NCBI GenBank assembly: GCA_003157945.1
Contig: PMFY01000225.1
Coordinates: forward strand, 1-14,677
Direction of reading: 5' to 3'
DNA: 14,677 bases
DNA from: Acidimicrobiaceae bacterium
Lineage (GTDB): Bacteria > Actinomycetota > Acidimicrobiia > Acidimicrobiales > RAAP-2
The position numbers and the translations under genes are program-made. Positions 1 through 6,501 of the stretch are shown here, in pieces. The notes beneath the pieces are model-generated. The model saw nothing but the letters and a program-made list of their open reading frames with translations, did not search any database and had not been told where the DNA came from. Each line of letters opens with the position of its first letter. The first letter of the stretch is position 1.

Positions 1-1
1 C

Positions 2-637
2 GTGGTGATTCCGTGCCGGAACGAGGCCGGCGCGTTGCCGGGCGTGCTCGCCGCCCTTCCGGACGGGTACCTGGCGCTGGTGGTGGACAACGGATCCGAG
101 GACGGGACGGCGTCCGTGGCCCGGGGGCTGGGGGCGATGGTCGTCGCCGAGCCCGTCCCGGGCTACGGCGCGGCGGTGCAACGGGGCGTCGAGTCGGTGA
201 CCACCCCGATCGTCTGTGTGCTGGATGGCGACGGGTCGTTGGACCCGGGCGAACTGCCGGGCCTGGTGGCGCTCCTCGGGTCCGGCGCGGATCTGGCGGT
301 CGGGCGACGGGTGCCCGCACCCGGAGCGGGTTGGCCCCTGCACGCCCGGGCCGGGAACGCCCTGGTGGCCGCCCGACTGCGACGGCGCTTCGGGCTCCCC
401 GTCCACGACATCGGCGCCGTCCGCGCCGCACGCGTCTCCACGCTGCTCGACCTCGGGGTCGAGGACCGCCGGTCGGGCTATCCCCTCGAGCTCCTGGTCC
501 GAGCGGCGGGCGCCGGGTTGCGGGTCGAGGAGCTGCCGGTCACCTACCGGCCACGGACGGCCGGCCGGTCCAAGGTGTCGGGCTCGGTCGTGGGCAGCGC
601 CATCGCCACCTGGGACTTCCTCAAGGTGATCCGGTGA
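2..637 (+). CDS. Family 2 glycosyltransferase, 5' end cut by the window edge
   Basis: A GT-A-fold GT2 transferase, probably using a nucleotide-sugar donor on a lipid or polymer acceptor; the exact substrate cannot be read. The visible frame opens inside the first beta strand (VIPCRNEAG, residues 2-10), where GT2 proteins usually have a few more residues, so the true start probably lies just outside the window. DNGSEDGT (29-36) is the nucleotide-binding turn, and DGDGS (75-79) is the DxD-type metal site. The C-terminal part (SGYPLELLVRA near 158-168, then an R-x-x-G-x-SK-x-SG stretch near 185-194) resembles the DPM1/DPG-synthase subgroup. No membrane helices follow. The stop TGA overlaps the GTG of the next gene (GTGA), so the two are probably translated together. 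Family is clear, substrate is not. Confidence 0.9.
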   Translation: MVIPCRNEAGALPGVLAALPDGYLALVVDNGSEDGTASVARGLGAMVVAEPVPGYGAAVQRGVESVTTPIVCVLDGDGSLDPGELPGLVALLGSGADLAVGRRVPAPGAGWPLHARAGNALVAARLRRRFGLPVHDIGAVRAARVSTLLDLGVEDRRSGYPLELLVRAAGAGLRVEELPVTYRPRTAGRSKVSGSVVGSAIATWDFLKVIR

Positions 638-1314
638 CCGGCGTCGGGTGCGCCGTGCTGGTCGTCGCCAAGGCACCGGTGGCCGGACTGGCCAAGACCC
701 GCCTCGCCGCCGATGTCGGCCCCGTGGTCGCAGCCGGACTGGCGGCGGCCGCTCTGCTGGACACGCTCGACACGGTGCGCTCCGTGGACGCGACGGCGCA
801 CATCGTGGCCCTGACCGGTGACCTCGCGCTGGCGCAGTGCGCCGATGAGCTGCGGGAGGTGCTGGCCGACTTCGTCGTCCTCGAGCAGCGCGGCGACGGG
901 CTGGACGAACGTCTCGTGGCGGCCCACGCCGATGCGGCAGCGGTGGTGTCCGGTCCGGTGATCCAGATCGGGATGGACACCCCCCAGGTCACGGTCGAAC
1001 TGCTCGGGACGTCGGTGGCGTCGCTGGCGAGGCCGGACGTCGACGGCGTCCTCGGACCGGCGACCGACGGCGGGTGGTGGGCGCTCGGGCTGTCGGATCC
1101 CCGTGACGCCGGGTTCCTCCTCGGGGTCCCGATGTCGCGGCCCGACACGGGCGCGCACACGCTGGCGGGCCTGGAGGACACGGTGGGGGTGGTCGTGCAG
1201 CTTCCCGAGCTGACCGACGTGGACACCGTCGCCGACCTGTGGCCGGTGGCGTCCCTCCAACCGGTCGACCGCCGGTTCCGGCGGGCCGTCGAGCGAATCG
1301 GACTCCCGCGCTGA
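634..1314 (+). CDS. DUF2064 / TIGR04282-family transferase (nucleotidyl- or glycosyltransferase-like)
   Basis: A 226-residue protein of the DUF2064 family, which has a nucleotide-diphospho-sugar transferase-like fold. Visible family motifs are KAPVAGLAKTRL (13-24, the N-terminal nucleotide-binding signature), GMDTPQ (113-118, where relatives have G-x-D-x-P), GPATDGGWWALGL (141-153, the diagnostic block) and LTDVDTVADL (193-202). The biochemical role of the family is poorly defined. Relatives are often encoded beside a GT2 transferase (the TIGR04282/TIGR04283 pairing), exactly as here. The GTG start was chosen because it overlaps the upstream stop as GTGA and places the first beta strand (CAVLVVAKAP) right after the start. 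A longer reading of this frame to the window edge would be antisense-like coding within the GT2 gene and is not credible. The gene ends 24 bp before the 3' end of a minus-strand gene. Confidence 0.88.
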   Translation: MTGVGCAVLVVAKAPVAGLAKTRLAADVGPVVAAGLAAAALLDTLDTVRSVDATAHIVALTGDLALAQCADELREVLADFVVLEQRGDGLDERLVAAHADAAAVVSGPVIQIGMDTPQVTVELLGTSVASLARPDVDGVLGPATDGGWWALGLSDPRDAGFLLGVPMSRPDTGAHTLAGLEDTVGVVVQLPELTDVDTVADLWPVASLQPVDRRFRRAVERIGLPR

Positions 1315-1338
1315 CCCTCGGAACCTGCAGTCGGCCTC

Positions 1339-2748
1339 CTACCAGTTGGTCAGCAGGAGACTGTTGATGACGAGGGCCCCGGCTGCCTGGGCGGCGAGGG
1401 ACAGCCGGTGGCAACGGGGCGGGAGCAGTGCGGGGGCCGCCACCAGCCACACCGCGAAGGGCAGCCAGATCCGCTCGGTCTCGGCCTTGCTGAGCCCGCT
1501 GAGGTCGGCGCACACGACGACGATCACGAAGGCCACGAGCAGGACGTGCAACCCGGACCGCCGCCGGAGCGCGGCACGGTCGAAGGCCCGCCGCAGCCCG
1601 ACCGCGGCCGGCACGCCGATGGCGCAGGTGAGTGCGACGAGATCGCCCCACACCCAGTAGGAGAACGGACGGGCGCCGGCGATCCCCTCCCAGTACCGCT
1701 GGCGGAGCAGCGAGAGCCCGTGCGGCCACCAGAAGCCGAGTCCTGTGAACAGGACCCCGACCACGAGCGCACCGGCCAGCGCCCCCGGGACGGGACGGCC
1801 GTTCCGGGTGGCGAAGAGGATGGCCACCGCCGGTACGGCGAGCAGGACCAGTCCGTAGTCGAGGTAGGCGCTCCAGCCGAGCAACAGGCCCGAGGCGACC
1901 GCCACCGGCAACGGATGGGCGGTGGCCCGGCCCGCGGCCACGGCCAGCAACGCCAGTCCCCAGGCGGCCACACCGGCGTAGTAGCCGTCGGACGACACAC
2001 CGACCCAGACGGCCAGTGGCGCCAGGGCCACGAAGGGGGCCGCCCGGCGCGCCAGGTCCTCGTCGCCGAGCGCCCGGGCCGCCACGAGGACGGCGGCGGC
2101 CGAGCTGGCCCCCACCACGACGCACAGCGCACTCGCCCACCAGGGCCCACCGAGGCCGAGCCGGTCGAGCCCGAAGAAGGTCAGCAGTGCCCCGGGCGGG
2201 TTGCCGGCGATCGAGATGTCCCACGGCTGCGCCGAATCCACGGGGATGTGGGCGGCGAACCCGTGGACGAGCGAGTGCACGCCGCCCCCGTGCGGGAGCT
2301 GGGCCAGATAGCCCCCCGTGCCGTTCATGCGACCGACCCAGCCCCGCACCACGCCGTCGATCAGGGTCAGCGACACGGTCCAGGCCGTGGCCACCAGCCA
2401 CGCCAGAAGTACGAGCGGTCGCCAGGCCAGCCGGCGGGCGACCGTCGGGCCCCAGGCGACGACGGCCAGGGCGAGCACGACGGCGCAGACGGTCGACCAG
2501 TTGTGGTGGGGGAGCCAGACCCCGAGGATCGGCGCCGTCCCGGCCAGGGGATGCTCCTGCTGGGGATTCTGGGGAACCAGGGGGGTGAGCCACGACAGGT
2601 GGAGGTGGGGTACCCAGAAGGCGACGAGGACGACGGTGCAGATGACACCGGTCCACACCAGGTCGGCCCGGTAGCGGCGGCACCAGGACTCCCGGTCGGA
2701 GGCCGCGGGTTCCCGGTGCCGTGGCGGGGCGTCCGGCGAGCGCGGCAT
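1339..2748 (-). CDS. Polytopic membrane protein, GT-C glycosyltransferase-like
   Basis: A 469-residue protein with about 11-12 hydrophobic segments and a large probably extracytoplasmic loop between helices near residues 128 and 205. The loop carries PHGGGVHS and GNPPGALL, the latter resembling the H/N-P-P-G motif of GT-C polyprenyl-phosphate-sugar transferases. Near the C-terminus SKAETERIWLPF is a motif I associate with actinobacterial membrane proteins of this kind. I infer a lipid-linked sugar transferase acting at the outer face of the membrane, perhaps supplied by the GT2 protein encoded opposite; no enzyme activity is proven by the sequence. The ATG at 2748 was chosen over longer frame extensions because upstream codons give Arg/Ser/Pro-rich low-complexity sequence antisense to the oxidoreductase gene. 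A TACGCT box lies 7 bases before this ATG with no Shine-Dalgarno, which fits a leaderless message. Confidence 0.8.
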   Translation of the reverse strand: MPRSPDAPPRHREPAASDRESWCRRYRADLVWTGVICTVVLVAFWVPHLHLSWLTPLVPQNPQQEHPLAGTAPILGVWLPHHNWSTVCAVVLALAVVAWGPTVARRLAWRPLVLLAWLVATAWTVSLTLIDGVVRGWVGRMNGTGGYLAQLPHGGGVHSLVHGFAAHIPVDSAQPWDISIAGNPPGALLTFFGLDRLGLGGPWWASALCVVVGASSAAAVLVAARALGDEDLARRAAPFVALAPLAVWVGVSSDGYYAGVAAWGLALLAVAAGRATAHPLPVAVASGLLLGWSAYLDYGLVLLAVPAVAILFATRNGRPVPGALAGALVVGVLFTGLGFWWPHGLSLLRQRYWEGIAGARPFSYWVWGDLVALTCAIGVPAAVGLRRAFDRAALRRRSGLHVLLVAFVIVVVCADLSGLSKAETERIWLPFAVWLVAAPALLPPRCHRLSLAAQAAGALVINSLLLTNW

Positions 2749-2755
2749 CGCCAGC

Positions 2756-2761
2756 AGCGTA
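2756..2761 (-). promoter_or_regulatory. Candidate -10 element (TACGCT), leaderless promoter of the membrane glycosyltransferase gene
   Basis: On the minus strand TACGCT matches the actinobacterial TANNNT -10 pattern and ends 7 bases before the ATG at 2748. No Shine-Dalgarno sequence is present in between. No convincing -35 box is visible. Inferred from spacing only. Confidence 0.4.
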
Positions 2762-2787
2762 TCGGTCGTCCCCCGGGGTAGGGCACC

Positions 2788-2835
2788 GGTGATCCGACGA
2801 CGGGTCCGGCGTCGAAGGACTGTTGATGGATCACC
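2788..2835. repeat. Perfect 8-bp inverted repeat in a divergent intergenic region
   Basis: GGTGATCC at 2788-2795 is mirrored exactly by GGATCACC at 2828-2835, with 32 bases between. It sits inside the 241-bp region (2749-2989) between the divergent membrane-glycosyltransferase and oxidoreductase genes, roughly midway between their candidate -10 boxes. This could be a looped or two-half-site operator; an 8-bp repeat could also arise by chance. The rest of this intergenic region shows G-rich runs (2841-2858) but no RNA gene or credible ORF. Confidence 0.35.
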
Positions 2836-2867
2836 TAGGAGTCGGAGGGGGGCGGGGGATCCGCCGG

Positions 2868-2873
2868 TACGGT
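2868..2873 (+). promoter_or_regulatory. Candidate -10 element (TACGGT) upstream of the oxidoreductase operon
   Basis: TACGGT fits TANNNT and would start a message about 110 bases before the ATG at 2990. No clear -35 box is seen. Weak, based on pattern and position only. Confidence 0.25.
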
Positions 2874-2977
2874 GGTGTAACGCTTCGGGGCGGACGGGGA
2901 CTACTGCGCATGGATGTGGATGGACGGACGTGGTCCGACGGCGTCGGCATGGCCCCCGGGTGACCGAGGACGGACCC

Positions 2978-2981
2978 GGAG
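2978..2981 (+). promoter_or_regulatory. Ribosome binding site deciding the oxidoreductase start
   Basis: GGAG lies 8 bases before the ATG at 2990. The in-frame GTG at 2960 and more distant starts lack a comparable site, so 2990 is preferred. Confidence 0.5.
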
Positions 2982-2989
2982 CGTTCCCC

Positions 2990-4411
2990 ATGGCGGACGC
3001 CGATGACCCCCCGGAGCACGGGGCGCACGAGGCGGGCGCCGCGGCGTCCGATGAGGCCGTCGGGGAACCGGCGGCGGTGGCAGCCGATGACGACGTCCCT
3101 GGCCAGGAGGGGGGCGAGTTCGGGTTCCCCGAGCGGCTCTGGCGCTCCGTGGCCGACCACCGGCCGCCGGGCGTGCCGAGCACGCGGGCCTTCCGGAGCC
3201 CACTGCGGGGGCCGTGGCTGACGTCGGTCTTCGGCTTCCTGCTGCTGATCTCCCTGCCGCTCGTGGCCCTCACCGGACTGCTCGACTGGATCGCCTACGG
3301 CCCCCGCCTCCACCAGTCGATCCCGGGCGACGTCGGCTTCCTCCACCTGCCACTCTTCGACTGGCCCACCCGGCCGGCCTGGCTCTTCCAGTTGACCGAG
3401 GGGCTGCACGTCACGCTCGGGTTGGTCCTGGTGCCCGTCGTGCTGGCCAAGTTGTGGTCGGTCATGCCCAAACTGTTCGTGTGGCCCCCGCTGCGGTCCG
3501 TGGCCGACCTGCTCGAGCGGTTGTCCCTCGTGATGATCGTCGGCGGCATCGTCTTCGAGATGGCGACCGGCATCCTCAACATCCAGTACGACTACCTGTT
3601 CGGGTTCAACTTCTACACCGCGCACTACTTCGGGGCGTGGGTCTTCATGACCGGCTTCGTCGTCCACGTGGCCCTCAAGTTTCCCACCATGGTGCGGAGC
3701 CTCCGGTCCCGCTCGCTCCTCGGTGTGCTGCGCACGCCGGTGGCCGACACGGAGCCGGAGGCCCCCGACGCCGACGGCCTCGTCCCGACGGACCCGGCTC
3801 CCCCCACACTGAGCCGCAGGGGCGCCCTGGCCCTGGTCGGGGGAGGATCGCTCCTCGTCGCCGTGCTCACGGTCGGACAGAGCATCGGCGGGGTGGCCCG
3901 TGAGGCCGCACTGCTGATCCCCCGTGGGCGTTCGTACGGGGACGGCCCGAACGACTTCCAGGTCAACAAGACGGCCGCCGCCGCGTCGATCGAGCCGTCC
4001 GCCACCGGCTCCTCGTGGCGGCTCACCCTCTCCGGCGGGGCCACCGAGGTGACGTTCGACCGGCCCACCCTGATGGCGATGCGTCAGCACACGGTGGACC
4101 TGCCGATCGCCTGCGTCGAGGGCTGGTCCACCACCCAGCGCTGGACCGGGGTGCGACTGGCCGATCTGGCCCGCGAGGCCGGTGTCCCGCGGCCGGCGAA
4201 GGGACATGTCCAGTCCCTCGAGGGCGGAGGCGGATTCAGCGAGGCGTGGCTCCAGGGGAACCAGGTGCTCGACCCCGATGCCCTGCTCGCACTCTGCGTC
4301 AACGGGGTCGACCTGTCGCCGGACCACGGCTACCCGGCCCGGGTGATCGTGCCGGCCCTGCCCGGGGTCCACTGCACGAAGTGGGTCCGCTCGATCGAGT
4401 TCGTGGCCTGA
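2990..4411 (+). CDS. Cytochrome b561-like membrane domain fused to a molybdopterin oxidoreductase domain
   Basis: A 473-residue fusion redox protein. Residues 1-70 are an acidic, Ala-rich cytoplasmic tail. Four helices follow (about 76-97, 138-155, 177-196, 211-229); His140, His212 and His226 in or next to helices 2 and 4 are candidate heme ligands. A linker leads to TLSRRGALALVGGG (273-286) and a fifth helix (278-297). This has the twin-arginine (R276-R277) pattern of a Tat signal. The C-terminal part (about 320-473) is a sulfite-oxidase-type Moco domain (PF00174-like): Cys375 in IACVEGWS is the expected molybdenum ligand and DHGYPARVIVP (445-455) is a typical pterin-pocket stretch. I infer that the catalytic domain sits outside the membrane and exchanges electrons with the quinone pool through the cytochrome module; the substrate is unknown. 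The start at 2990 has a GGAG site; GTG at 2960 is possible. One base separates it from the next gene. Confidence 0.88.
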   Translation: MADADDPPEHGAHEAGAAASDEAVGEPAAVAADDDVPGQEGGEFGFPERLWRSVADHRPPGVPSTRAFRSPLRGPWLTSVFGFLLLISLPLVALTGLLDWIAYGPRLHQSIPGDVGFLHLPLFDWPTRPAWLFQLTEGLHVTLGLVLVPVVLAKLWSVMPKLFVWPPLRSVADLLERLSLVMIVGGIVFEMATGILNIQYDYLFGFNFYTAHYFGAWVFMTGFVVHVALKFPTMVRSLRSRSLLGVLRTPVADTEPEAPDADGLVPTDPAPPTLSRRGALALVGGGSLLVAVLTVGQSIGGVAREAALLIPRGRSYGDGPNDFQVNKTAAAASIEPSATGSSWRLTLSGGATEVTFDRPTLMAMRQHTVDLPIACVEGWSTTQRWTGVRLADLAREAGVPRPAKGHVQSLEGGGGFSEAWLQGNQVLDPDALLALCVNGVDLSPDHGYPARVIVPALPGVHCTKWVRSIEFVA

Positions 4412-4412
4412 G

Positions 4413-5009
4413 ATGGGCGCCACCACCGACCGGGCCCGACGCCGCTACGGCGCCCATCCGCTCCACCTGCTGACCCTGCTCGCCAGCTTCGCCCTGGTCG
4501 GCTACGTGGTCAGCCTGCTCGGCGTCCACTCGCTCTGGAACGATCGGGTCTGGTGGCAGTCGATCATCGTGTGGTTCCTGGGGGCGATCGTGCTGCACGA
4601 CCTGGTGCTGTTCCCCTTCTACGCCCTGGCCGACCGGTCACTCGGCGCCGGCTGGCGGGCCGTGACCGGGCGGGCACCCCGGGTCGCCCCGGCGGTGTCG
4701 CCCCGCAATTACCTGCGTATCCCGGCGATGGCGAGCGGGCTGCTCCTCCTGCTGTTCTTCCCCGGCATCATCCAGCAGGGTTCCGCCTCCTACGAACGGG
4801 CCACCGGGCTGACCCAGGCGCCGTACCTCGGGAGGTGGCTCCTGCTGACCGGGGCGTTCTTCGCCATCAGCGCCATCGCCTACGCCGCCCGCACCTACCA
4901 GACCCGCCGTCACCGGGCGGCGACGGAGCCGGCCGGACCGCCGGCCCAGCCGGTCGAGGGGTCCGACCCGGCGGAGCCCGGGGCGCCCGTGGGGGAGTCG
5001 GCATGGTGA
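4413..5009 (+). CDS. Four-helix conserved membrane protein, function unknown
   Basis: A 198-residue protein with four clear hydrophobic helices (about 18-37, 49-71, 103-121, 140-160). Between them is the charged/aromatic stretch FLGAIVLHDLVLFPFYALAD (55-74), where a His-Asp pair lies in the second helix. The N-terminus is basic and the C-terminal 35 residues are a Pro/Ala/Glu-rich cytoplasmic-looking tail. I do not recognise a named family. It starts one base after the oxidoreductase stop and its end overlaps the methyltransferase start, so it is almost certainly part of one operon. A supporting role for the redox protein, such as assembly or electron transfer, is an inference from position only. 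The ATG fits the start of the hydrophobic N-terminal region, and no strong ribosome site precedes it, consistent with translational coupling. Confidence 0.82.
   Translation: MGATTDRARRRYGAHPLHLLTLLASFALVGYVVSLLGVHSLWNDRVWWQSIIVWFLGAIVLHDLVLFPFYALADRSLGAGWRAVTGRAPRVAPAVSPRNYLRIPAMASGLLLLLFFPGIIQQGSASYERATGLTQAPYLGRWLLLTGAFFAISAIAYAARTYQTRRHRAATEPAGPPAQPVEGSDPAEPGAPVGESAW
4991..4997 (+). promoter_or_regulatory. Ribosome binding site of the methyltransferase gene
   Basis: GGGGGAG lies 5 bases before the ATG at 5003, inside the end of the preceding gene. It supports 5003 rather than the adjacent GTG at 5006. Confidence 0.5.
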
Positions 5010-5734
5010 CACTCGGCCACCACCGGTCACGGGCCGGGACCGGCGACACCCGGTGCACGTGCGACCCCGTGCCCGTGCCCGTCCGGAGGGTGGTGGGGAC
5101 GGATGTGCTCTACCGGCACATCTCGACCGGACAGCCGTGTTGGATCTCCACCGCCGACGGGTCCCGCTCACCGCTCGCCGTAGGTCGGTGGCTGGGCGGT
5201 GCGGCCTCGACCCAGGCGGACCGGTCCGTGGACGAGGCGCTACTCGAGCGCTGCCTCGGACCCACGGTCGACGTCGGGTGCGGGCCGGGGAGGTTGACGG
5301 CCGCGCTGGCCGACCGGGGGGTCACGTCGCTCGGTGTGGACGTGTCGGCGGCGGCCGTCGAGATGACGCGCCGCCGCGGCGGCCGGGCCATCCACCATGA
5401 CGTGTTCGCCCCGATGCCCGATGCCACCACCTGGACACACGCCCTGTTGGCCGACGGCAACATCGGCATCGGAGGCAACCCGGTGCGCCTCCTCCAGCGG
5501 GTCCGCCAGCTGCTCCGTCCGTTGGGTCACGTCGTCGCCGACGTCGAGCGCCATCCGTGCGGTGTCCGGCGCGAGGACCGACGGTGGGAGACCCACCACG
5601 CGGTCAGCCGCTGGTTCCCCTGGGTGCTGGTCGGCGCGGACGCCGTGGGTGCCCTCGCCGAGGCCGCCGGATTCCACCTGGTGAGCACCGACGAGGTAGC
5701 GGACCGGTCGGTGGTCGTGCTCCGGGCGGTGTGA
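5003..5734 (+). CDS. Class I SAM-dependent methyltransferase
   Basis: A 243-residue Rossmann-fold methyltransferase; substrate unknown. The first 75 residues are family-unlike and include a Cys-rich bit (CTC near 18-20). The SAM site is clear: VDVGCGPGRL (89-98, motif I), GVDVS (111-115, acidic end of strand 2), LLADGNIGIGGNP (148-160, motif IV region) and LLRPLGHVVADV (171-182, motif V/VI). This is followed by a C-terminal strand ending in SVVVLRAV. The gene overlaps the membrane-protein gene by 7 bases and has a strong ribosome site, so it is co-transcribed with the oxidoreductase operon. Its last 208 bases are also open on the opposite strand as the tail of the SGNH lipoprotein frame. A small-molecule or lipid substrate linked to the redox enzyme is possible but unproven. 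Confidence 0.88.
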   Translation: MVTLGHHRSRAGTGDTRCTCDPVPVPVRRVVGTDVLYRHISTGQPCWISTADGSRSPLAVGRWLGGAASTQADRSVDEALLERCLGPTVDVGCGPGRLTAALADRGVTSLGVDVSAAAVEMTRRRGGRAIHHDVFAPMPDATTWTHALLADGNIGIGGNPVRLLQRVRQLLRPLGHVVADVERHPCGVRREDRRWETHHAVSRWFPWVLVGADAVGALAEAAGFHLVSTDEVADRSVVVLRAV

Positions 5735-6501
5735 CCGATTCCGACGGGTAGGGCGGCACCGAACGCCCGGGCGACGAGCGCGCTGCCCGCCGTCGACAGA
5801 TCGGCGCCGGACGGGTCGAGGAACGATGCACCACCGCCGGCGGCGGACGCCGTCGTGCCCTGTCGGAGGTCGACGAGGATCGCGCCGCTCCGTGCCGCGT
5901 CGGTGGCGATCTCCTGGTCGTAGGCGGCGGCCGTCGTCGCCAGGGTCGTCGGATCGGGCAGTGCGGGGGGACAGCGGAGCCCCCGGCCGACATCGGCGGC
6001 ACCGGCGCGACAGGCCGGGTACCCGGGAAGCCGGTCGAGCGGTGGCACGTCGCCCACCAGGACGGTCGTGGCGCCTCCGCCGCGCAGGGTCGTGAGCAGC
6101 TGCAGGAGCTCCGTGCCGTAGGTCGTCGCCGGCGTTCCGTCCAGCAGGTCGGCCGAGACGAGCCACACGGTGACGACGGTGGCGTCCGACGAGGTGGCCA
6201 GCGGTGCCTGGTCGGTGAGGGCCGCCGCCACGGTCGACCCGGGCACGGCGGCGTTGACGAACACGGTCGTCAGGGGGAGCGAGCGCCGGAAGAACTGTTG
6301 CGGCCACGCATCGACCAGTGGATCGTCGGTGCCGGCGCCGATGGAGTCGCTCCCGCCGACGGCGACGTAGCGCGTGCCGGGGCCGGACGGCCGGGGATGC
6401 GTGGCCACCGTCGGAGTGTGCGCACCACACCCGGCGAGCAGGACGACGGCGACGACGAGGACGGACGCGACCTCCAGTCGGACGCGCCGGGCGACCGTCA
6501 C
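5527..6501 (-). CDS. Lipoprotein with SGNH/GDSL-hydrolase-like fold, catalytic blocks apparently degenerate
   Basis: A 324-residue predicted lipoprotein. A basic start and hydrophobic core lead to the lipobox LLAGC (Cys25), so the mature protein should be anchored outside the membrane. RYVAVGGSDSIGAG (44-57) matches block I of the SGNH family, with Ser51 as the likely nucleophile position, and NAAVPGS (83-89) matches block II. At block III the usual N-D is VWLVSADLL (112-120), so Ala117 appears to replace Asn. At block V, where D-x-x-H-P is expected, the sequence is SGADLSTAG (231-239), so the His position seems to be Asp234. The fold ends near residue 255; the remaining 70 residues are Ser/Thr/Ala/Arg-rich and antisense to the methyltransferase. 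The GTG start overlaps the permease stop (GTGA), tying it to the ABC exporter. Hydrolase activity is doubtful. Confidence 0.78.
   Translation of the reverse strand: MTVARRVRLEVASVLVVAVVLLAGCGAHTPTVATHPRPSGPGTRYVAVGGSDSIGAGTDDPLVDAWPQQFFRRSLPLTTVFVNAAVPGSTVAAALTDQAPLATSSDATVVTVWLVSADLLDGTPATTYGTELLQLLTTLRGGGATTVLVGDVPPLDRLPGYPACRAGAADVGRGLRCPPALPDPTTLATTAAAYDQEIATDAARSGAILVDLRQGTTASAAGGGASFLDPSGADLSTAGSALVARAFGAALPVGIGHTARSTTTDRSATSSVLTRWNPAASARAPTASAPTSTQGNQRLTAWWVSHRRSSRRTPHGWRSTSATT

Noticed and set aside
2749..3273. N-terminal extension of the minus-strand membrane protein up to 3273
   Set aside because: The extra 175 residues are Ser/Arg/Pro-rich, have no homologous look and run through the divergent promoter region and the oxidoreductase gene.
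2831..4426. A 531-codon open frame on the minus strand opposite the oxidoreductase gene, and similar long antisense frames (for example 989-2683 minus, 9511-11037 minus and 1408-2781 plus)
   Set aside because: They give Arg/Gly/Pro/His-rich sequences without domains and are opposite or out of frame with well-supported genes. Long stop-free antisense frames are expected in very GC-rich DNA.
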